NCBI RefSeq assembly: GCF_003576645.1
Contig: NC_044930.1
Location: 22,899,264 to 22,963,263, forward strand
Direction: 5' to 3'
DNA from: Ipomoea triloba
Taxonomy: Eukaryota; Streptophyta; Magnoliopsida; Solanales; Convolvulaceae
DNA: 64,000 bases
Part shown: positions 44,448 to 55,815 of the stretch, in pieces
How the letters are laid out: each line of letters opens with the position of its first letter
Position numbering within the stretch: the first letter of the stretch is position 1
Notes under the pieces: model-generated
The model's input: the letters and a program-made list of their open reading frames with translations, nothing else
Told to the model about the DNA's origin: nothing
Database searches by the model: none
Position numbers and translations under genes: made by a program

Positions 44448-45343
44448 TGATACGAATCTTCGTAAGGAGGATCCGTAACAAGGAATTATTGCCCAAGATA
44501 TTCTCAAATTCAATAGATAAGGAGTTACCTTTGGTGCACACAAGATCACCCTTGAGCCCCGATTCCACGAAGGACCAAGAAACAACCCTTAGCACGCCTC
44601 AAGTTCTTCAAGAACGCAATCTTCAAACAACTAGAGTGGGTTCTCTAGTAGTTCCCTTGATTCTATGAATTGATAGAACCACAATTCCTAAAATCTAAGG
44701 TTGGTAGAATGCGGGTTTGATTCGATAGGGCCACGAATCAAGAACACTATTCGATAGGACCACGAATAGAAGAAAGAATTCTTACACAAATGTAAAGAAG
44801 ACTTAGGAAGTTTTGATTAATTCTGAAAAATGCTTGCTCATCAAAGGAAATACACACCCTATTTATACACATGCTAGGGGACTCCAAATGTCATCAATAG
44901 TAAAAGTACATCAAGGAGATCAAAAGACATCAATAGTAAAAATACATCACTATCAAGGAGATTAAATGTCATAACTTGTCTAGGAAAGACCAATAGTCTT
45001 CCTAATATGCCAAAGCATGTCCATGTGCCTCAAAATCTGATTTTGGTGAATTATTTCAACCTCTTTTGTACCCTCCCAAGCAAAGCCACGAATTTGGACA
45101 TCTTAGATGGTATTTATGGGCTCTTCAAAATCAGCTCTTATGCATGAAAAATGTTCTAAGTATCCACCATCATCACTTGGACTCTTTATTTGGCATGCTT
45201 GGACTTCGAATGGATCATGTATGGGCTAGTTTGCATCATCCTCCCTTTCTTGAAAATGATTCGTCCTTGAATCACACTTTCCCCTGTCAAATGGAATTTT
45301 TATTGGACTTGCTTGTTTCCTCCATGTGGATGGGTTCCTATCA
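44448..45343 (-). repeat. Gypsy 5' LTR, 896 bases
   Basis: Same length and near-identical sequence to 41517-42412. Minus strand TGATAGGAACCC...GATTCGTATCA. Followed on the plus strand by target duplication GCTAC. Confidence 0.95.
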
Positions 45344-46335
45344 GCTACTGCTTTTGGGCTTATAATCTAGATATTCTTTGGTATTAGAGTCTTCTCTGAA
45401 AAATGAAAAATAATTCAATTTGAATGTTTTTATTTCAAAAATCTGATAATATAAGGATATGCAATTGTTACCTAGTGAATTTTTCCTTAGGATTCTTTGC
45501 TGCATTCAGCTCATTGTCCTCAGGGACAATGTAAAAATCTGTAATCCAGTCTCATACCTCTTCTTCGCTGCTTTGTGGTATATAATTTGATTTTTTTTAT
45601 CATCCAAAGATTCTGAGTCTTCCCTGAAAATTGGATATTTAAATGTCTGAATGTGTTTATTTTAAAAATTTGATAATATATTTATATTTAATTGTTACCC
45701 TGATTCTAAATTTTCCAGGAACTTGAAAGCATCACCATCATCAAGATTAACACCATTGGGGGAGGGTATCCGGAACCCAATTTTCCCTAAAACAGTAAAT
45801 AATATATTGGTATACATACTGTGACACTTGAAATATTTTTAAAAAAATTGGAAGGACCCGAATCGATGTGTTTAAGGATATATTCCATTGTTACCTTGAT
45901 TCTGCATTTTCCAGGACATTAAGATTATCACCATTGTCAAGATTAACATTATCACCACCATGATAATGTGGAGATTGCTCTTCTTCGCTGCTTCGTTGTA
46001 TATAATCTGGGTCTTTTCTTTTATCATCCAAAGATTCTGGGTCTTCCTTGAAAATTGGATATTTAAAATACATACTGCGACACTTGAACATATTAAAAAG
46101 TTGGAAGGCCTGAATCAATAACATACCCTGGTGGCTTCTTTCCATCCTGGTCTCCTGGAGGTGTCATGCTGTCTAGTTTCCTTGAGCGAAAAATAGTCTT
46201 CAGTAAGGGGCTGATTGATTAATTTGGAAACTATCTACTAAAGTTAGATGTATAGAACTCTATATAGACTTCATTAAGGGGATGGCGTACTTCACTTTTA
46301 ACTATATATAACTATTTAAAAGATATTTTTATAGC

Positions 46336-46915
46336 TCTCTTTGGTTCTTACAAGAAATTTCAAGATTTAAACTTTTTTATATTAAACTCAGAGTATGGTA
46401 TGTGATTTGTATTTATAGCACGACTTGCAAACTCGGGATTCGAACCGAGTAAATAAATATCAGAGAAGTGCAATGTTAAAGTTGGTATCAGAGCGGTACG
46501 CTCCGTTAGGCGTTACCAAGTGGTAATAAAGCGGGAAATTTCAAGATTTAAACTTTTTTATATGAAACTCAGATTATGGTATGTGATTTTTATTTAGAGC
46601 ACAACTTGCAAACCCGAGATCCAAACAGAGTAAATAAATATCAGAGAAGTGGATTGTTAAAGTTGGTATCAGAGCGGTACGCTCCATTGGGATAGGCTTT
46701 ACCAAGTGGTAATAAAGCGGGAAATTTCAAGATTTAAACTTTTTTTTATATGAAACTCAGAGTATGGTATGTGATTTCTATTGGGAGTGCAGCTTGCCCG
46801 AGATCCAAACCGAGTAAATAAATATCAGAGAATTGGAGTGTTAAAGTTGGTATCAGAGCAGTGCGCTGCATTGGATAGGCATTACCAAGTGGTAATAAAG
46901 CCTAACTTAGAATTT
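46336..46915 (+). repeat. Tandem repeat of about 183 bases carrying a PBS motif
   Basis: Three copies, each with TTGGTATCAGAGC (46481, 46662 and 46847), then GGTACGCTCC or GTGCGCTGC, TACCAAGTGGTAATAAAGC and GGGAAATTTCAAGATTTAAA. Each also has a GAACCGAGTAAATAAATATC block. The shared 12-mer is the initiator-tRNA primer binding site, so the unit was probably copied from the LTR/leader junction of a retrotransposon. Confidence 0.8.
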
Positions 46916-47494
46916 GGTTATAAGTAAAACTGACTAGGATTTAAAATTTAAATATACTGTGAGAAGTGTAATTTTGCACATCATTGCATATTTATTTTGA
47001 TTATTTGTGATTTGCACAAATACGTTGAATTTTGATGACTAAGGGGGTGTAATCAATCACGACTTTCATGGAATTTTAAATACTTTTATCAACTTTAAAA
47101 GTTTGGTGGTATTTTATTTATACTTTTCAAAACTCTTTAAAATTATTCAATTCAGACATTTCAAAACTCTTTAAAAGTATACAGGTATTCGATTCAAACT
47201 TTTATAGAGTTTTTAAAAGTCTACTGGTATTCAAAAAGTTACTAACTTTCACAGACTCCGTCAGAATAGAATTTCTATAGAGTTTTTCTTCATTAATATA
47301 AATAGATGAAATCCAACCCTCCAACCCCAAACTTTTCAACTTTCTCTACAGACTTTTTTTTTCTCTATCTAAACTAGGCAAATTTTTCATCAATTTTACG
47401 GTACGTTTCAAATCTTTCATAAATACTCATTATTTTACTTAATTTTATTTTTCATGTTCAAGCAAATTTTTTGCTGTCATCGCAACAAAATAAT

Positions 47495-48666
47495 TAGGGG
47501 TGAGCAAAAAAACCAAACCGACCGAAAAACCGTTGACCGATAACCGAACCGCCCGAAAAATTCGGTTATCGGTCGGTTATCGGTTTTTTAGTTCAAAAAT
47601 TTTCGGTTATTTCGATTTTTCGGTCGGTTATCGGTTTTCTTTGAAAAAATCGATGACCGACCGAAAAACCGATGCTTAAATAAGTGTAAAAAATAAAATT
47701 AGTAATTTTGTAATATATTTTAACTTAATACTATTGTTTGAAAGTTCTTACTGCTACCAAGGGATTTGATACATATTGTTTGAAAGTTCTTACTGCTACC
47801 AAGGGATTTGATACAAGAAAAAATATACATATTACTGCTACCAAGGGATTTGATACAAGAAAAAATATACATATTTTTAAAGACAATATTTTTAAAATAA
47901 CAATGTTCAGTTACTAGTTTACTACAATATCCATTTGAACAAAAAAAAGTCATATGTTAAAAGAGTTATGGAATCCTGAGTCCTGACGGCTGGCCTATTT
48001 GGATAAAAATATAAGCTAATGCCTAATGAGTCCACATTAATGCATTATTCCTTTTCACAAAACAAAATTAAAAACAAAAGGCCCACTTCGGCACTTCCTC
48101 ACCCTAAAAACCTAGTCCCTAACTTCTAATTTTACTTCTTCTTTTAACCGCTAACCTCTCGATCCCTCACCGCGCCTCACGCAGAAGTGCAGAACTCAGC
48201 AGAAGTGCCGAAAGCATATTCGCGCTCATGGCTCCTCACTTCGCCTAATATAAATTGTTGTTTTGTAAAATTTAAGGTTAGAATTTTAATGTGTATCAAT
48301 TTTTAAAATTTAAATGTAAAATTTCAGAATTTCGACATATATTTATTGTTTTTAGTTTTAAATTTTCTATTTTCAATTTTTGATTTGCTTACTGAACTCG
48401 TGTATTTTTATGTTTAAAATTTGTTGTTTTGTAAATTCGAGAACCTCGTTCATATTATATCTTATTGCTGTTTGCTTAATCTAACAAATTTAAAGTCACT
48501 GCAAATCATATATTAGTGCTCGGTTATTTTTGACCGACCGATAACCGTCGGTTTCGGTTATGTCGGTTTTCTTATATTGTCGGTCGGTTATGGGGTTCTA
48601 TAAAATTTTTCGGTTATTTCGGTTTTTAACCGATAACAGACCGAAACCGACCGATGCTCACCCCTA
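47495..48666. mobile_element. hAT-type element with 8-base duplication
   Basis: Identical AAAATAAT at 47487-47494 and 48667-48674. Inverted ends TAGGGGTGAGCA/TGCTCACCCCTA, then repeated CGGTTATCGGTCGGTTATCG motifs at both sides. Inside, TACTGCTACCAAGGGATTTG is repeated three times (47749-47860). No transposase. The flanks themselves share GYCATCGCAACAAAATAATT, indicating an older local duplication. Confidence 0.9.
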
Positions 48667-48792
48667 AAAATAATTGTTGCGATCGCAGCAAAAAAAATAA
48701 TTGCTGCCATCGCAACAAAATAATTGTTTCTAATTTATAATTTTTAAATTTTATTAAATTAATGTTTATAATTTTATATTATTTAATGTTTA

Positions 48793-48797
<5 letters not shown>

Positions 48798-48880
<83 letters not shown>
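48798..48880. repeat. (TA)n microsatellite
   Basis: About 83 bases of TA repeats within the Harbinger-like element. Confidence 0.95.
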
Positions 48881-48884
<4 letters not shown>

Positions 48885-49312
48885 ATTAAGTAAGTGATTC
48901 TTATTTAATTCGTACTTTTTCATTATAAACATTTTGATAATTATATTACTCAATATTAGTTATTTCATTAGTTCAAGAAATAATATACTCTATTTTTGAG
49001 ACAACAATATTTTTTTTTTTATATTTTTACAATGCACTAATTTATAGATGATATATTAATAGAAGTTATGGAATGTTTGTGAGAGTGTATTCAATATAGA
49101 GTTTTAATGACTTTTGTAGACTTTTTAATATGAAAAAGTTTTTAAAAGTCTATTAATATTTGTCCCATGGAGATTTATAAACTCTTACAAAGTTTATAAA
49201 AGTTTAAAAGATTCTAGGAAAGTTTACAAAAACTCTACAAAAGTCAATTAAAATCCATCACTTTAAAAGTCTTTGAAAGTTTTTAAATGTCTTGATTGAA
49301 TACACCTCTTAA

Positions 49313-49586
49313 GTGTTTTTCTATGGCTTGATTCTTGGTTGAGATATGCTTTTGGCACTGTGAACATTTATTTTGATGGAAGATGTGCTTTATATTTCGA
49401 GAACGAAGTATTTTTCTTAACGGGGTAGAGTGTAAAACCCCAAAATTTTGTAAGTATTTTTGAGAAAATATTATTATTATTTTCGAAATATTTATGTTTT
49501 ATGTTGCCCAAAAGAATTTTTGGAAATTATTATTTATGACAAAATATATATATTCGAATGTATATGTATATGTGTGTGTGTGTGTA

Positions 49587-49621
<35 letters not shown>

Positions 49622-49861
49622 TAATTATTTATTTATTTATTTATTTATTATTTGTTTATTTATTTCGAAAATGGTTTACAAGAGTTGATTTGATTTGTTG
49701 GATTAATCCTTAAAATTCTTGTAAAAGGTTTTTGGTTTGAATCTGGGCAACAACAAATTAAAATTAACCAAGAGTTTTAGTGATTCATTAGAAGCATTTT
49801 GGTACTCTGTACACATTTATTGTTGCATATTTTAACCATCCGGGGGTTTCTTTTTGAGAGA
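49313..49861. other. Intergenic, microsatellites, no gene seen
   Basis: Compound (GT)n/(TA)n/(TTTA)n near 49558-49665. The remainder has no recognisable element or gene. Confidence 0.5.
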
Positions 49862-50252
49862 ATATACCACCTCCTTTCTCCATTTCCATATTGACCATAG
49901 GACCACCGCAAATCTCTCACTCCAGTTGTCATTATTTCTATAAATTGCATCCTTCCTTATATTCCAGGAGAACCACTCAGAGAAGTTTCTGGAGGTTCTG
50001 CCGTTCTACTGTCCAATGCCTCTGGAAACAAGTTACTCCAAATTTGGTATGCATTTGGACAAGAAACCAGAATGTGGTCTAAGTCTTTCTTCATATTTTC
50101 ACAAAACTTACAATAGTCATCATGGGTGAGACCCCTTCTTCATCGTTCCACGTTCGTCAAGATTTTGCCATGTTTTACCAACCATAAAAAGGTATTTATA
50201 TGGCTAGGAACTTTCATTTTCCATAGTCGTGTGACCACACAAGGCCCCAATT
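49862..50252 (-). mobile_element. LINE fragment (reverse-transcriptase zinc-binding region)
   Basis: Minus strand encodes LWKMKVPSHINTFLWLVKHG, then DYCKFCENMKKDLDHILVSC with C-x2-C ... H-x4-C, and IWSNLFPEA. This is the typical zinc-binding region at the end of LINE ORF2. Stops and a frameshift follow. No tail seen, so both ends are lost. Confidence 0.75.
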
Positions 50253-51182
50253 TTTTTAAAAAAATATTTTAGATATAATTTATTTATTTTTTACTTTGAT
50301 AACTATTTTTTTTAATTCATTGATTGGTCTCAATTGTAATTGAAAATAAACTTTTAAAAGGAATTGACATCGAAATTTTGGTAAATAATTTTGTATTTAA
50401 ATATGAATGAAAAATAACACTTTTAAATTAAATTATGAATTGTATTCTTTATTTGTTAAATTTTTATGCCTTATATTTGGACAAAAAATTTTAATTATAA
50501 TTTTATTTTTGTCATAGAATTCAATAACTTGAAGTCCAAATGAATTTGAACTCAACTATCTCAGTTATATAGAGAGTATGTTTCTTACTTTTATAAATAG
50601 AAATCTCTATCATTATAGTGAAATTTTAATATTTAAAAAAATCTCTCTCCCTATGTTCTTGTCTCTCTATTATTGTCTTTGTCTCTGCAATTTACTCTAT
50701 TATATTCTATTATTGTCTTTGTCTTTGTAGTTTACTGTATTATATTTAGGTTGCATCTCGGAACAAAAATAATGAAGGTTTAAATTAAACTATTAGACAG
50801 GCATTGGCTCCAGATTGAGTCAAATTATAGGCCGAGTGAACAATTTATCCATGATATTCCTCCAGCGACTGGAGCAGTCGGCTATGATGTATATCATGAA
50901 CGCAAGTCCCACTTGCGTTTGTGGTCAACGTTTGGGAAAGAAAAAATTAACAAGTCCCAAATGCTCTTTTCCCATTTCAGTTCTAAGTTTTAAAATCATC
51001 CTATTTTTGTCACTTCATGGGAAAAGCTTCCCATTTTAGTCTTTGGCCTGAGAGAAGGAATCAATGGATTCTGTATATTCACGTTAATCAAATAACAGTA
51101 CAGTACACGAAAATATATAAAAATTATAAAGGATAATATTCTAAGTAGAAGTACAATTGAAATACAATTACTAAAGGCCTAA
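50253..51182. other. Intergenic, no confident gene
   Basis: AT-rich to about 50760. From about 50790 to 51040 the composition is more balanced and several short frames exist, but none shows a domain. Part of 51045-51182 should be the 3' LTR of the Copia fragment next to it. No partner LTR is present. Confidence 0.4.
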
Positions 51183-52700
51183 TACACCCCCTCTAGCATA
51201 AGAAATTCAAAACGTGGAGTTAGCAGTGGTTTAGTAAAAATATCTGCAAGTTGATCTTTTGTGGATATAAAATTAACCTAAAGTTCCCCAAATGCTACAT
51301 TATCCCTCACAAAGTGATAATCAATCTCCACATGTTTAGTCCTGATATAAAACACAAGGTTAGCACAGAGATAAGTGGCACCTAGATTGTCACACCATAA
51401 ACTATGAGGATGACTCGAATGAAGACCAAGTTCACGCAGCAGAGACACAACCCAAGTAACTTCAATAGAAATATCAACAAAACCCTTGCATTCTGCTTCA
51501 GTAGAAGACACCTTGGAGACAAAATTTGACCCAAGAAATACAAAAAATCCACTTGTATACTTGCGACCAACAGGACAACTAGCCCAATCTGAGTCTGAGA
51601 ACGCATGAATGTCATTTGAGACTGAAAACCCCAAGTGTAATCCATAATTTAGCGTACCTTTCACATAACGTAGAACACATTTGAGGAACTCACAATGCTC
51701 TACTGTAGGAGAATGTAGAAACTGACATAGACGGTTGACTGCATAAGAGAGATCCGGCCTAGTGATAGTCAAATACTGCACAGCACCTACCAAACGTCGA
51801 TATTGTGTAGGATTGGAAAAGCTCATCAGAGGATAACGCAGGACGAGCAACCGAAGCAAGAGTCGCAAGTGGTTTGCATTCAGTCATGCCTACTCATTTT
51901 AGAATATCACCCATGTACCTACCTACGTTGGGAAAGAACAAGACCACCATCTACCAACAATGTTTCAATTCCAAGAAAGAATTGAACCTTGGCGAGCCAA
52001 GATCCTGAATCCTAAAATTAGAAGAAAGACGCTAAAGAAGATTAGTTATCAACTTGGAATCATTACCCATCATAATAATGTCATCTACTGTCACAAGTAA
52101 GAAAACTTTTGAGTTACCAGCAAAATAGTGAAAAAAGTTAAACTTTAGTTTTCGAAGAGCAAAACCAGTAAAAATAAAAAATTATGAAAGCGTTTGAACC
52201 ACGCCCGAGGTGCTTGTTTCAAACCATACAAAGAACGCTAAAGAAAACAAGCATGATCAAGATGTATAGAGTTAGAATACCCAGGCGGTTGTCGCATATA
52301 CACAATCTTAGAGAAATGACCATTTAAAAATGCATTATGCACATCGAGCTGGCGCAGTGTCTAACCTCGCTAAATAGCAAGAGATAACAAGATTCTTCAA
52401 AAAAAAAAAAACAAGAGATAACAAGAGACGTACCGTAGTTGGTTTAACCGTCAGACTGAATGTGTCAAAGAAGTCCTCCCCAACCACTTGATTGAAACCT
52501 TTGGCTACCAAACATGCTTTATAACGCTCTACGGAACCATATGCTTTGTGTTTTGTATGATATACCCACTTACAACCAATGATATTCATGCCAGGTTGAC
52601 CCAAAACAAGTCCCTAGGTGTTATTATGCAACAAATTAAATTAAAGCATTGAACTCTTAATCCATTGCATCACGCCATTTGGGATAACTAACAGCCTGCG
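51183..52700 (-). pseudogene. Copia pol fragment (reverse transcriptase and RNase H)
   Basis: From 52604 the minus strand encodes GCKWVYHTKHKAYGSVERYK and FNQVVGEDFFDTFSLTVKPT, the start of Copia reverse transcriptase. The middle is broken by stops and a small A-rich insertion near 52400. From 51868 to 51278 an open stretch gives the RNase H domain (YRRLVGAVQYLTITRPDLSY, STEAECKGF, LWCDNLGATYL, RTKHVEIDYHFVRD). A TAG in place of CAG follows, then ISTKDQLADIFTKPL and the natural stop near 51183. Gag, protease and integrase are missing. Different lineage from the Copia element at 36.6-41.1 kb. Confidence 0.9.
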
Positions 52701-53345
52701 AACATAAAGCTTATTTTGATGATATATTTGAAATTTACACTATAAATACAAATTCATTGTGATAAATATATATTGTAATTTTAATTAAAGGTATTGAATG
52801 TTCTATTACAATTATATTTTGCATGTATTATTTAGTTAATAACATGTATCTTCCATTAATAAAATTTAAATTAAGAATGTGTTAATTGGTATGCACATGT
52901 CACTCTTTTTTTTTCTATAGTATACAGAATGAATTTTTTTTTTTTGGCATATTTACAAATACACAATATATTTCATCAAATCAACTTAACATATTTAATG
53001 AAAGAATATCAATTCATTTTCAAAATTCATATCTTGTCTTTTCACCTTACCATATATATGATCATTATTTTTTTTTAGTTCTATAACACAATATGGGCTC
53101 TTAGACTTAATTCGTAATTAACGTAGTGGTTTTTATAGAAATGAAAATAATTGACAATGAATTGACGAGAAAATCACACTGAAGCCAAATGAAAGCTAAA
53201 ACACAGATACACTTTACGTTTTAATTACGAAAATATCCTCCTAGTTCAAAATGCATGTGTTTGAGCTAAAAAACAATAAAAGAAATCTTGACCTTTGAAT
53301 TAAAATAATAAGTAATTATATTTTAGCCAAAGCCTGTATTACGGA
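52701..53345. other. AT-rich intergenic, no gene seen
   Basis: T-runs and short frames only. It ends at target duplication GTAAT (53346-53350). Confidence 0.5.
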
Positions 53346-53350
53346 GTAAT

Positions 53351-55810
53351 TGTAACACCCCTAAAACACGGCTGGGATAAAGCAATAATCTTAAGATAAA
53401 GCTAGGGATATCTCAACACTTAACTAACAGAAATGCGGAAGCGAATCTATATCACTAGCGGGGTGCTACGCCACATCTAAGTCTACAAGGCCTAGATGCT
53501 AAGGAGAGTTCAAACATAGTCTCATAATCCTCAAAACAAAAATAACTAATCCATTATTACAACCACAAGGTTCTAAGCCACGCAGGCCCAAAGTCTAAAC
53601 ATCCAAATACTAAGCTAGAGCATAAAAGAGGAATAGAACAAAGACTAGCGCGCTCGCGTACCGATTCTACTCCATACCTGGAAAATATTAGCAAAGAAAT
53701 GTTAAGTAATACTCCACTCACACTCGTAAGGATACAATAATATATCATAGCTTTGTAAATAGGTTTTACACACGCATATAGAATATATGCCAAAGAAATC
53801 ATACTTTTTTAAATACCAGGAGACTCAACAACGAATCAAGCTGAATGGATCATAAACCAAAGACAGTACCACAAGTTCAATATCAAGGAATGAATCTACA
53901 AGACCACAATTCAATAACAAGACACTCAAACAAGGTCCCAACCAATCAATAGACTCACATTACTCAACATAGAGTGACACAACTAAAAACACAAAATAGG
54001 CTTAGGGTTGTTCCAACCTTTACTCCTCATCCATCCATAACACCTGTCCATCTGGGTTCACCAGTCCATCTGAAACACCAGTCCAACCGCACACACCATA
54101 AAAGGAGCCGAAGCTCATGCCGCCTATCCAATAGAGTCGAAGCTCAATGCCGCTTATCCAGCTAGTTAATATACCATATATAGTTAGGAGCCGGAGCTCA
54201 ATGCTGCCTATCCTGGTTGAGCCGAAGCTCGGAGCCGAAGCTCAAATGGCCTCCAATCCAAAGGGGTATACATGACAACATGGAATTCAAGGAATCAATC
54301 ACAAGAATCCAAGACCACAACATATCAAGCTCAAACTCATTTCAAAGGAAATACTCATACAAAGAAGTACTCAGACTCAAAAGATGAATAATAGAATAAC
54401 ATACTCAGGATATCAACCAAAGAGTCAAACCAACAATACTCAACCAATACTCCAACATAAAGGACCAAGATCAATAGATCAACACTCAATAATCAAGGTA
54501 ATAAACTCAACAAAACTCTCAGGAGTATACTTCATGAATCAAAGATAGAATAACAGACCACTGGACCACAAAACATATACTGGAACAGAATTGGAATTAC
54601 TACTGACGGAACACTCGGGCGGAACACACGGCACCGCTGAACCACTCCACTAGAACTGACGTAACACTCAGGCGAAACACATCACACCGCTGAACGACTC
54701 CACTGGAACTAACGGAACACTCTCACGGATCACACTGCTCTGCCAACCTCTACCACCACTACACTTACGGCAAACCTCAACAGGACACATTATACCATTG
54801 AGATGCACCGCAAGGGTAATACCAACGCACAGAACACAGACTTAGAACATAAATACACAATAGCTCATTCCAGTACCTAGAATATGATCAGAATATACAT
54901 TTCAGAGGTCAAATAACACATGGAATCCCTCAAAATAACACCAATCATACCAAAAATCAAGAATGACTAACACAATCCAAGAATATACAAGATAGGATCA
55001 AGAATCCAAAAATACACAAGCTATTTCAAGGTCCACAGGATTCCAAAATACACCAAAACACATATATAAGAGAGTGAAAGTATATTTTGTGAGACATGGA
55101 GTGTTACCTCTTAGGCTAGCTCCTCCAAAATAAACTTCCTAGCTCACCCAATCATATCACTATGATCATCTAAGACCCAAAAATCACCCCAAAGCAACTA
55201 TAAGAAACCATAAAGAGTAGATAAATGTAAAGGAAAATGCAATCTAATGATGATCTTCTACTTACCCAAGCCTAGGGACTCTTAAAAGATCAAACTTGAC
55301 TTGAATCATTGCTAGGAAAAGAAGATGAATTTTGTGTAGGGTTTAGGAGTGTGGTTGGTGTGAAAATGGAGTAGGAAGGAGGAAGAAGACTAGGTCAACT
55401 TTGTTTGTAGAAGGGTTCTATATGAATCATATGAAATGCTATACATACATAATATATGTATTCTTAGCGTAAATTAATCAGATATGTCTCTTTTTAATAA
55501 GAATGGGCTAAGTCTTGTATGAGAATTAATTCTTAGGAATAAGACTTGAATCATTAGGGATTTTGGGCCAATAAATGTGTACATATAATAATAAGGGATG
55601 AAAATCTCAAATTTATGTCCCTTACACAATTTTATTAGGAAGTTGGGCTCTTAGAAATTAAATAGGCTGGTTCAAAAAAAAAGAAGAAATTAAATAGGCT
55701 AGAGTAGGAGTTATTTATTTATTCAAGAGAATCGGGCTTTATTAATTAAATAACTCCGTGAAGGGAAAAATTATCGGGGTACAAGATGTGGTTTAATCCG
55801 GGGTGTCACA
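53351..55810 (-). mobile_element. Solo LTR, 2460 bases
   Basis: Starts TGTAACACCCCTAAAACACG, ends TTTAATCCGGGGTGTCACA, and is flanked by GTAAT at 53346-53350 and 55811-55815. The length and TGTAACACCCC-type start resemble the long LTRs of plant Gypsy elements. Inside is a short tandem block of GAGCCGAAGCTCAATGCCGC variants (54105-54245). No gag, pol or primer site is present. Orientation minus is inferred from a TATA-like stretch and leader-like CT-rich sequence read from about 55440 downwards. Confidence 0.82.
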
Positions 55811-55815
55811 GTAAT

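Larger units (their letters stand above)
41517..45343 (-). mobile_element. Young non-autonomous Ty3/Gypsy-type element
   Basis: Two LTRs of 896 bases each are flanked by GCTAC at 41512-41516 and 45344-45348. On the minus strand: 5' LTR, primer binding site, about 960 bases of leader, one 391-codon ORF (gag plus relics of pol), polypurine tract, 3' LTR. Reverse transcriptase, RNase H and integrase are absent, so movement would need enzymes in trans. Reading the two LTRs side by side I saw only about two differences, which points to a recent insertion. Confidence 0.93.
41473..46190 (-). pseudogene. Candidate host gene with repeated acidic exons, disrupted
   Basis: Minus strand, outside the Gypsy element. 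Possible exons: about 46190-46121 (MTPPGDQDGKKPPG); 46047-45895 (EDPESLDDKRKDPDYIQRSS, then EEEQSP... to NAESR); 45786-45699 (IPSPNGVNLDDGDAFKFLEN); 45623-45472 (EDSESLDDKK... to AAKNPKEKFT); 45395-45344 joined to 41516-41473 (EDSNTKEYLDYKPKSSSEEE, LSDWTSYSF, stop). Most borders show CAG or AAG acceptors and GTAAC donors. The fourth and fifth exons join in phase through an AG|A codon. The ED..., SSEEE block recurs three times, so exons were duplicated. The fourth exon has a 4-base deletion and an in-frame TGA. The last exon is split by the LTR element. No family recognised; probably a decaying gene. Confidence 0.4.
47043..49309. mobile_element. PIF/Harbinger-like TIR element, nested
   Basis: Ends GGGGGTGTAATCAATCACGA and (complement) AGAGGTGTATTCAATCAAGA. 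The 3-base target is TAA at 47040-47042 and 49310-49312. About 220-base subterminal regions on both sides carry AAAAGTCTNTNAAAGTTT phrases in inverse orientation. The middle has been enlarged by the hAT-like element 47495-48666 and the (TA)n at 48798-48880. No transposase frame. Confidence 0.75.

Noticed and set aside
50815..51039. Small cysteine-containing protein
   Set aside because: No recognised family or signal peptide, and it lies beside LTR remnants. Evidence is too thin.
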